From: Arctopsyche grandis | Taxonomy: Eukaryota; Arthropoda; Insecta; Trichoptera; Hydropsychidae | DNA length: 64,000 bases | NCBI RefSeq assembly: GCF_051622035.1 | Contig: NC_135355.1 | Location: forward strand, 32,902,486 to 32,966,485 | Reading direction: 5' to 3' | Part shown: positions 47,484 to 58,300 of the stretch, piece by piece | Layout: each line of letters begins with the position of its first letter | How positions within the stretch are numbered: the stretch's first letter is position 1 | The notes under the pieces: model-generated | Seen by the model: the letters and a program-made list of their open reading frames with translations, nothing else | Told to the model about the DNA's origin: nothing | Database searches by the model: none | Program-made: the position numbers and the translations under genes

Positions 47484-48318
47484 TGTAGGCGGGGTAGCGG
47501 GGTACGATGTGTTGACCGTATCCCGGCCTAACGAAACACTGTTGTGTGGTTCAAAGATGGGGTCACCAATGTAGGCGGGGTAGCGATGTGTTGACCGTAT
47601 CCCGGCCTAACGAAACACTGTTGTGTGGTTCAAAGATGGGGTCACCAATGTAGGCGGGGTAGCGATGTGTTGACAGCGCTGTTGGATGATCAGAAGGTTG
47701 CGTAGATCACGTCGGGGTAGTACCAATGTAGGCGGGGTACATGTGTGTTGACCGTATCCCGGCCTAACGAAACGCTGTTGTGCTAGTTTTATAAAGTTTT
47801 ATTGTTTGCCTATGGTTGTACAAAGGTATGGTATTTGTGGGCAAAAGTATGTCGTTCAGCGGTCTCTGGATATGGTAGAGTGTCGCTGGCTCGGTATTCA
47901 GCTATGTTCAGAAGGTCTCTGGATGCGGCAGTGTGTTGCTGGCTCGTTGTTCGGCTATGTTCGGAAGGTCTCTGGATACGGCAGTGTGTTGCTGGCTCGT
48001 CCGGCTGGTTGATCTTCCAAGTCCGCGTAGTGTAGTGGTGGCTGGTCAGGAGCTGTATGTTGACTGGTCTGCTGCTGTGTGTCGACGCTTGCTGCTGTGG
48101 GTCGACTGGCGTTGTTTGGGTTGTACCTCCTTTTATAGTGTTTTTGGAATGCTTGGTGGAAGTGGTTATTGACGCGTACGAAAGGAATTTTGTTTTCGTC
48201 GAGGCGTCGAATTTTCTGGAATGCTTGATGGAAGTGGTTATTGATGCGTGCGAGCATTTAGTTGTTGCGGAATATTCTCGAAGGTTTCGATGACGATGAC
48301 GACGACGAGATTCCTACA
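47484..48318 (-). mobile_element. solo LTR (Ty3/gypsy-like) with internal tandem repeats
   Basis: 835 bp bounded by TGTAGG and CCTACA, with GTAA duplicated on both sides (47480-47483, 48319-48322). This is the structure of a solo LTR left by LTR-LTR recombination. The minus strand is the likely sense: it carries CTATAAAAGGAGG (TATA box, 48126-48138) and then AATAAA (47798-47803) in the right order for U3-R-U5. The U5 part (47484-47785) is built of four ~79-86-bp units each starting TGTAGGCGGGGTA. R holds three ~55-bp units (GGTCTCTGGATACGGCAGTG). U3 holds two ~63-bp units (GGAATGCTTGRTGGAAGTGG). Open frames through it are not genes. Confidence 0.8.
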
Positions 48319-48831
48319 GTAACATAAAGAAATGGGTTACATTAGTACATACAATTTTGCAGGATATAATATTTAATTTCATTGTTGGTCATGTGTACCT
48401 TATCAGAAAAGAGGAGCTCTTGTGCCTGATAAATTCAGCTATTACTATTTTCATGAGTTTGGTCATCGTATGCTTTTAGTCAATAAAGAAGTGTAGAGGT
48501 GCACTTAAAGACTATCCTCTATTGCATTTTAATTTCGAGAATCAATGCAACTTCTGACTTCTCATCTACGAAGCCGTGTCAGTTGGTCATGTTTATTTTG
48601 AGTTACAAAATAAAAATAAGTGAATTGTTTTTTTTTTGTATCATATATTATTTTTCAAAAATATATATTTTTAGATTTGTTTGATCTTGGTGATAAGTGA
48701 CCAGATATTTTTCGGTGTAATCGTCCAAAAAAAAAAAAAAAACCAAGTGAAATCTCCAGTAACACAAACAGAACCACCTTCTTGTGTAATAAATTATTCC
48801 ACAAAAAACAATCTCGCACCATGTACCGTTT

Positions 48832-48943
48832 ACCATGCACCCTTTTTTTTGATCTTTCGACTTAAGATCTTTCGATTTTCGATCTTTGCCTTCCAATATT
48901 TGCGTTTTCCGGCTTTTCACATTCCGGCCCGTCACGGAGACCG
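48832..48943. mobile_element. MITE family M9, one-ended fragment
   Basis: Matches the right arm of the 12571-12870 element from GTACCGTTTACCATGCACCC to the terminal CGTCACGGAGACCGG. The left half is missing. Confidence 0.65.
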
Positions 48944-49099
48944 GGAAATAGGATGTATGTAATCTGTATAACCACTTCGGTATAATTTATATGAATAAAT
49001 AAAATAACTCCGCCAAAAATGTTACGATTCTAGATATCACTAAAATGTTGTGACGAAACACCAATTTAGGGTTTTTAATACTTGAAATTGCAATCGAGG

Positions 49100-49236
49100 A
49101 AATGTTGTAGTGTATGTAATATGTAATTAGTGCGCATGAGGTAGTCAGTGGCGTGATTGCGGGTGTTTGGGCCATAAGCGTCGGACGTCGGACGGTTGGG
49201 ATTGCAGTTGCGGCCGCCGCCCTCTGCGTCTGAGCG
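49100..49236 (+). promoter_or_regulatory. Nrx-IV 5' UTR and probable transcription start
   Basis: GC-richer stretch directly before the Nrx-IV start codon. A TCAGTG at 49145-49150 fits the arthropod initiator consensus (TCAKT), so transcription may start near 49147 and give a short 5' UTR. This is inference from sequence only. Confidence 0.35.
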
Positions 49237-49300
49237 ATGTGGTCTCCGTTGAAGGCCCTGGTGGCTCTCTGCTGCTTCTCTCCAGCCCTGGTGGCCTCCG
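49237..49300 (+). CDS. Nrx-IV: Nrx-IV exon 1: signal peptide
   Basis: Encodes [20 protein letters not shown], a classic signal peptide with a hydrophobic core and small residues at the cleavage site. It ends one base into a codon at a GTGAGT donor. The start is the only Met in frame after the GC-rich leader. A 437-bp intron separates it from exon 2, which supplies [11 protein letters not shown], the first Cys of the discoidin domain. Confidence 0.9.
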
Positions 49301-52300
49301 GTGAGTCCTCTCCCCCCCCTCTGCCCCTCCCCCTCGCAGCTAACCTCGCAGCCCCGCCCGGCTCCACTCTTCTCGTCGTGACTCACCGACCGCGCCCCCT
49401 TCATCAACAATATTCCATACTGAATACTGAATTCCAACAAATCATTTTCGCGCATTTTTCCATACCGATTCCCGCGGAAATATGACTCAATTTCGACACT
49501 CATTCATTAATTATTTATTAGCGGATGTGTCATCGAATGCACTATTCGTCGAATATTCTATCGATTGTGCGACTTATTGCATGTCAATTTTTATTAAATC
49601 AATTCCAAATGTGTCACCGCACATTTTGTTTAATCAATATAGGCATAGATTTTTTGTTTTGGTGTTTATTTGATCAATATTTTTGTCTCGATTGATTTTA
49701 TGTAAATAATGTTTATATACATATATATGAATTTCAGATTATTACAACAAATATTATGCCGACTATGAATGCAATACGCCGCTTTTAGATAGGGCTATTT
49801 TAAAAGCTACCTCATCGATGCAAGACAGAGGACCAAATAATACCAGACTTGATGGTAAGTTTCAATATGTGTATAAATTATATGATAACTTTTAAAAAGT
49901 AGTTAGATTTAAAATCTCATTACTTTCTGATTGGAATCTGTGAAGAATTTTTTTAATCAATGAATTATTTTGATTGTTTTATTTGTCGTAATAACAGTAA
50001 AATAATTTGGCGATGTGTTTATTTGCATAGATGCTTCTTATTTTGCTTTGATTTATATTTATGTAAATATACAGAACTCTTCTCATATAATAATTTTAAC
50101 AATGTTATTTAATATGAAGAGTTTAATATGTGTACGTAATTGTATGTATCAATTTTATATTTTTATGTCTGTGTTACATTTTTTGTTTTGAATTTAAAAA
50201 TACTAGTGTGATATTTTTTCAGCATGCTTTTTACTATTTTGAATATATTGACGGTATTTATTAGGTTTAGAATGATTTAAAATCGATTTTTGTGAACGTT
50301 TAAGGTGTTGAATAAATCATGGTAATACCTTGAATGTAAAAAATTCAGTACAGTTTGCTTTGTGCTGATGAAACATGTTTCTTAATTGTAACAAATTAAT
50401 ACCGTGCATTTGTCTGCAGGTGGTCATAGCTGTTGAAGTTTCACTGAGTATTGTTTCTAGTGTTTGGACTTTGAATAGAATATTTTTAGTAGTGATACCT
50501 CGGTAATGTTACACGTTAAAACGATGGCCGGTAAAAACACTTATAGGTGGGCCTTTCACGTACCTTCGTGGACCCCCACCGATGCTGAAATAATGTTATC
50601 TAGTGCTTGCATACAGTCCGAAGAAAAGGAGAGGATATCTAGATTCGTCTTCAAGCAAGATTTTAAATCGTCTCTAATCGGTCGACTGATGATGAGGAAA
50701 TTCGTCAACGTGTCCATGTCTATCCCCTATTCGGACATAATTTTTCAACGCGATCAAAAAGGAAAACCCGTTTATAATTCCGAGAAATGTACACACAAGT
50801 TCGACTTTAATATTTCTCACCAAGGCGACTATGTCGTATTAGCTGGACACGTCGGAGAAGCGAAAGTGGGCATTGACGTTATGAATATTGTCCCGCCCGT
50901 GAACAAAAATGTGCCTGAATTCTTCAGGTTGATGAATCGCCAATTTTCAGCACACGAGTGGAGTAGCATTAAGAAATTTAACACCGTCAAAGATCAACTG
51001 TCGTCGTTCTATAGGCATTGGTGTTTGAAAGAAAGCTATGTTAAAAACATCGGTGTCGGAATCACTGTAGATTTGCAGTCGATTAGTTTCAACGTAATCA
51101 CTCCTCGGTTGAAAGTGGGAGAGTTCATAACTGATACCGACGTCAACGTAAATGGTGTAAATTTAAAAGGTTGGATATTCGAAGAGAGTTCATTAGACGA
51201 TAATCATTCTGTAGCGGTCGCTGTAGATCTGAGAGGTGAAGAATATCATTCTCCGACTTCGTACACTATGTTTGATTTTGAGCAGCTTATCGATGGTGCT
51301 GTACCATTCGGAGAAGCCGATGAAGAGTTTACGTCGAATTTTTTCATGAAAGATGATAAAACATTTTAGTTCATAATAGTGTGATTTAATTTGTTGATAA
51401 AAATTTAAGGGTGTGGAATTCTTATATATATATATTTCGAATGTATACATTTGTTTATTTGTATCATAATAAATTGAAACATATAATTAAGATTTGCAGT
51501 ATTTTATTTTTAAGTAATTTACTTATATATATATTGTACATATATTTTATATATATATATAATATTTACCATACACCTTGAAGATATAAATGATTATTTA
51601 AACATAAGCTTAGAACTATTGATATTATAAAAAACTTAACATCACAAAAGGAGGCAACGCATGGACGGCGCAAGAGAACGATTTCGATCAGCAGCTGATA
51701 ATTAACTTGGGTTCTGTAATGAACATCACTCGCATAGCAACTCAAGGTCGTCCGCACTCTGCTGAATTCGTCACCGAGTTCGGCGTCAGTTACGGCTACA
51801 ATGGGTTGGATTACGCTGATTACAAAGAGCCTGGTGGCGACTCGAAGGTAAAAACAATAATGATACGGCTTACAAAACGCATCTTCCATTCAATTATTTC
51901 CGGAATGCTCTCTCGAAGGTCTTCGTTCATTACTGCTGCTATTTCACATGATAACATTCGCAACTAATGGTGGTGGAGTTTACCTTCAATAACCAATAAC
52001 GATATGAAATGGAGATGTATTGATGCATTTCTAGTATTGTATTTGAAATGTGTATGAAATGCAACCACGTTTATATAATATGTAGATATTGTTATTATGG
52101 CAAAAGAATGGAATATTTTAAATGTTTGATATTATTATGCGTAGAGTTTCAGGAATGCTTTGTTAACCTTTCCACTGCGGACGACTACTATACATGTCCT
52201 AGCGAACATGCCCTCAGCGCGCGAGACACGCATAGATGTCTCGGAAGTTCCAACCTGTATAAGAGCCGTCTTTTGTGTTAAAATTTTATAACTTGGTTGA

Positions 52301-55300
52301 AAATATTACTAAATGTAAACTTTACCAAATTTAATAGATGGCAGTAGTCAAAAAAAAAAAAAATATAGGTTGTAAAATTCAAAAAAATATTACAACCTAT
52401 ATTTATAGTCGAAAACGCGATAACAAAATGCGCAAAAAAGCAGCCGCGTACAGGGCATGTTCGCTAAATTTGGTGACGCGGGCAAAGGGTTAAGCAAACA
52501 TTTTAGTGCATATTTAGTGTCTGGGTAATATGTAAATTACATTTCTGAAAGTTTTTGATCAAATTATACATATATACTAAATGCCATTAAAAAATATAAA
52601 GCATAAGACTATTTATTTATATTTTATTTATTGATTATATATTTTTTTTACTCTATTGTATATATAATTTTTTTTTGGTTTTATTTCTTTTGTATGCATT
52701 TGCATGCTTTTATAATTTAGTGCTATGCTTTGCTTCTTAACAATATATTTTTATTATTTATATGAAATTATGATTCCAATTAACGATTGTGACATTAAAT
52801 ATACTGTTATATTATTATGAAAGAAGTTTCGCAAATAAGTAATGGCATTTTTTTTGTGTGATGTTAAAAATGTCACTCACGCGTTCCGGTCAGACTTGAT
52901 TTCAATTACAAATTTGCTATCATTAAATAAATTTTAGAACGTTCTCGTAAACCAAGACAATAAATCGTACCATAAAATCAGTTATACGTTTTACTTTCGC
53001 CGTTTCGACATACATATGCATATTTTATTTAAATTTTCTAGACTGTATTTAACCAGTTAAATGCCACTCGCGAAATATTTGATTTTTACCCGTACACTAG
53101 CGATTTAAAAATTATTTGAACATCAAAAATTATTTGATTCGCATAATTTGGGCCTCCCATAGGTTTAGTGTGACCTTGAGTGCATATCATGATGCACGAG
53201 AGTGCATCCTGATATGCAGACCTGATGATATTGTTGCATTTTTATTAAAAAACTCATTCAATAGTTTTGTTTAATTTTTGTAACCAAGTTCATTGATAGA
53301 TGGTGCTTGTAAATCCATTTTTAACGCTAAACATTTTAACATTTTGGAAGAGATATCGACGCGACTCGCCCGTGAGACGCTGGCGTACAAGGCGAATCAA
53401 TACGCGACTCACCAGTGAGTCGCTAGCGTACAATTGGCTGAATGGTTTCTTGTTGTCTTTTATATCATCGGTCTGTACAACGTGTGCAATGTGTAAATGT
53501 TGATTAAATATGAGTTTTATTAATGTTGTTGCGAAGGGGTGGGTGGAGGATCCAAGTAAAAGGCCAAAGTCGTCTCACAGCATTTATTCATGATTAAGGA
53601 GATACACGCACTGGCAGTGCTCAGTTCAGAATGTCTTGATATCGCCTTATAAGGGATAGGTCTCTCAGGACATCTTCGACTTCCGATTTGTTTACCTATT
53701 GTTATGGTCACATACTCGGATATGCATTCCCACGACACTCAGATCCACGGTATGGGTCACTTCTGAGAACTCCATTGGAATGCGACCGAGTACCGCTATC
53801 GCCGCATTGTTTAGCTTACTTGCACTTAGTTTGCAGATAATCCTCGAAACCAATATTATAACAGTCTCTGGGATGCTACTCGGGCTAAGCCGATTGCAAC
53901 TACTCGGCGGCTCTTTTTAGTATACGTAACAATATTTTAAGTTCGATCTCATTTGAATGATACAAAAAAAAATGCCATTATTATTGAAATTTCTTTCGGC
54001 TATACATATGTACATACATACATACATATATGCATGCAGAAAAAATGATACTAATACCGATATTAACTGTGGATTATTAAATTTGTGTGGTGGGGTCGCA
54101 GGCTCGAATGCGTGGAGCCCCGAGTCTAATAATTTAAATCAAGCGCTGGTGGTGGATTTGCGTAAACGTTACGAGTTGAGAGCGATGGCCACGCAAGGAC
54201 GCCGCTCGCCTCCAGATCATGTCACCGAGTTTATGCTCCAATACTCGGACGACGGTGAGGGCTGGCGAACTTACTCGACGCAAGCAGGCGAGGAAGAGGT
54301 ATTTGTAAATATATTGTAAATAGAGACGTTGTCGTTCACATACATACTCGTTATGCAAATGTATATGTTTTGTCGGGTTCATTAGTGCCGACGTGAAAAT
54401 GATCACAATGGAAGGTTAAAATGTCAACTTTGAATTCGATCGCTTAACAAAAGCTTCACCCTTTGCTTTAATATTCAATGCTTCACTATGAGCAATCACT
54501 GATACTAAAAAAAATGTTTTATTTTGCATGTTCAACTTTCATACTGTTTTTCTTTTCTATCATGTGTAAAGGTGATGGATTCATTTGTATATACATATAT
54601 AAATATATAATTTTAAGTGTGGATGTTTTTTTTTTTTATATATTATATTATTCAGGTTGAAGGTTGTTGATTCGATTAATCAATGTGAAATAAAAGTTTC
54701 TTTTAAACAAACTTGTTCGATCTGAAATAGTGCTACTCAGATGGTACGCAGTACTGTGTAATTTGGGTTTTTGAACGTTATTAGTGGTCTGCATCATGAT
54801 TACGTATTACAAATGGGTCTACCTCACGGGACCGAAAGTGAAATGGTCGAAAAAGCAAATGTCGGAAGGCAAAGATCGAAAATCGAAAGATATTAAGTCG
54901 AAAGATCAAAAAAAAAAGGGTGCATGGTAAACGGTACTATGTATATATAATATATATCAGTGGCATGTGGTGAAATTATCTCTCTTTTTGTCATACAGCT
55001 TTGTTTAATGTGCGCGCGCAGGATACGGGAGGAAAAGCCTGTTCCTCTTGTTCCTGTTGTATCCTGCTCGCGCAAATCAAGTGAGGATGTACGACGGGAG
55101 GAGATGGACTTTTACCGCACGCCACTCAATAATGTATATACAAACCGTTTTTCATATGTATGCATGATAAACGAATATTTTTGACTTTTTCACGGTCACC
55201 CATTACAAATGGATGCGTATTATAATAATTCTGTAAAAACCTGTGTGTTAATATATTTTATTTTTTTATTTATACCAGGAAAGCCTAATGGGTAACCCCA

Positions 55301-58300
55301 ATGCGCTTCTCTGGCCAGAAACATTGTACATTTGATACATAGATAATATTATACAAAGTAAATTCATATCAATCAACATCCATAGAGACATCTATGGTCA
55401 AATATGTAAATTTGCAGCGTTTTAACAGTTACTTTTTTCACACTATATTATTCTCACGGGTGACCGTCACCGTACCGAATTTTAAAAAGTCGAAAATGTT
55501 CGTTTACCATGCATACATATGAAAAACGGTTAATATATATATCGTCGTTTGGTCCAAGCTGGATTGGAAGTACGGCTACCTGCAAAGAAGCCAATGTTGA
55601 CCAAAATAATGCGAAAATCTCGTTTAAATTGGGCCAGACAGCATCAACACTTCTCTCTGGATGATTGGAAACTGGTAATTTAATATGAAAAAAAATAATT
55701 ATGAAATTAGACTAAATTTACAAAATCATTAATATGTGATTAATATTTGACCAAACGAAGTCGTACTGTTGACGTAGATATTTCACGTTTTCGTCCTTTA
55801 ATTGTTGTTGAATATTTTTTTTGTATTAAATCGATTCTTGGAAACAAGCCTGGCGATTTTTCGATCCACACGAGGGCCAATTTTTTTTTAGTACCACTAT
55901 TAGCTCGCCGACTGAGTGTGGGGTCGCAATCAGTCTCCAGATTTTGTTTTATTTTTCTAATAGACGCCCTACTAACACCCTCCATTGTCGCGATTTTGTT
56001 TTGAGAAAACTTTCCTGTATTTAATAATGATGTAATGCTTGCAATTTTTTCTTTAGAAAGATCTGATTTTCTACCCATCTAAAAAAATCCAATAAAAGTT
56101 TTACACGCAATTTAAATCTTAAAACAAAGTAAAATTTCGAGATATTATATACCAACTTACCTTAGAAATATGATAAAGTTGCAGTAAAAGAGAAAAAAAC
56201 ACAGTGCTTTTCACAAAATAATGAATGATTTTAACGGAAACGCACGTCAATATTGAACAAAATTCAGACGCAAACCGATTTCAAACATCTTTCTTTTGTT
56301 TTTGAAGACCTTTTGAGGGATAATCCACCGATATTTTTTGCTAGTGAATAGAGTTGCATTTAAGGATAAGATCACAAAAAAAATGAGGCCAAAAGTTCCC
56401 ATAATGAGTTATTTACGACCGTGACAAATTTACCCAAACGCATCTCGAGAGGGGTGGCGTAATATTCTGGTCAGGGACTGTATATCAGTGGCGTGCGGTA
56501 AAAGTCTCTCTCCCCCCCGTCGTACATCCTCACTTAATTTGCGCGAGCAGGATACAACAGGAACAAGAGGAACAGGCTTTTCCTCCCGAATCTGCGCGCG
56601 CACATTAAACAAGGCTGTATGACAAAAAGAGAGATAAATTCACCGCATGCCACTCATATATATTATATATACATAGTACCGTTTACCATGCACCGTTTTT
56701 TTTTATTTAATATCTTTCGATTTTCGATCTTTGCCTTCCGATATTTGCTTTTTCGGGCTTTTCACTTTCGGTCCCTTGAGGTACACCCTATTCTCACACT
56801 TATTATTTCATATAACATTATATAGGTATTATTGTACTATATAAAAAAAACTTGTCAGATTTAGTAAATTGGGGAAAGTATTAGAAAATTTTACTGTGTG
56901 GTAGAAACCTTGAAATATTTCGTAAAATCTTAGTAAATCCTATTGAATTTTATGTTTGAATAAAAAGTTTGAGGTTAAGAAAATTTTTTAAAATTATCGC
57001 AGAACTCTAGATGCGATTTTGATTTTGCAGAATTACTGCGTTACCGAATGAGTAGCACTGATTTAAAAATTTCTATTGATTGGATAAGATCAAATCAACA
57101 ATTCCACCTGATTTTTTGATATTTCAATGACACATTTGATACATAAATCTTTTTCGTTAGATGTTCAAAGGAAACATAGACGGAAATAATATAAAACGGA
57201 ATGAATTTGAAGTGCCCATTATAGCACAATGGTTGCGAATTAACCCGACCCGTTGGAGGGATCGCATATCTTTACGCCTTGAAGTTTACGGTTGTGATTA
57301 CGGTGAGTGACTCAATTCCGATTCGACATTGAAATCATACTACGTGTACTAATTCGTAGCGTTTATTTAGATGCCGATACACTGTACATGAACGGCTCGT
57401 CTTTGGTGAAGTGGGACTTGACCAGAGAACCGATATCAGCATCTCGCGAATCATTACGTTTAAGATTTAAAACGTCCATGGCCTCTGGAGTACTTTTGTA
57501 TTCGCGTGGATCTCAAGGAGATTTCATCGCTTTGCAGTTAAAGGACAATAGGCTGCTTCTAAATATGGATTTAGGTAATTGTATGGTGTGAATGCTTTAT
57601 TTGAATGCTAACATTTTTCGATTGTAATATGTGTTTTCTTTTTTTTTAAGGTTCTGGACTCATGACGCCAATGTCAGTCGGTTCTTTGCTGGACGATAAT
57701 ATTTGGCATGATGTGTTAATTTCACGAAATCGTCGTGATGTCGTATTCTCGGTGGATAGAGTTATAACGAGATCGCGTCTCAAGGGCGAATTCAGTCGTC
57801 TCAATCTCAATAGAGCGGTATATATTTTATCTCGTGAAGAATGTGTGCAAAATGTTTTTTAATTATTGCTAATTTTGTGCTGCGATTCTAGCTGTACATC
57901 GGAGGTGTGTCGAACAAGCAGGAGGGTATCGTCGTGACTCAAAACTTCACCGGCTGTATTGAAAATTTGTATTTAAATACGACAAACATGATTAGAGATA
58001 TCAAGGAAGCGTACGAAAATAACGAAGCCTTGCGATATGAGAAAGTGAACACTCTCTATACTTGTCCCGTAAGTTTGATCGAATGTTTAGGATATTTAAT
58101 GCTGTTTTTATTCGTTTTAATGTTTTGTGTTGTATTTGTAGGAGCCTCCGATTGTGCCTGTTACATTCTTGACAGAAGGTTCCTTTGCTCGTCTGCGAGG
58201 CTACGAAGGTTCTTCGACTCTTAACGTTTCGCTTTCGTTTAGATCGTACGAACCTAAAGGAATTCTCATCCAGCATAACTTCACCTCGCAAGGCTACTTA

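Noticed and set aside
47802-48293. Overlapping open frames on both strands
   Set aside because: They lie inside the solo LTR and are made of its tandem repeats.
54815-56788. One 2-kb transposon with ~320-bp terminal inverted repeats
   Set aside because: The outer flanks do not form a duplication, whereas each half has its own perfect 9-bp TSD, so these are two insertions.
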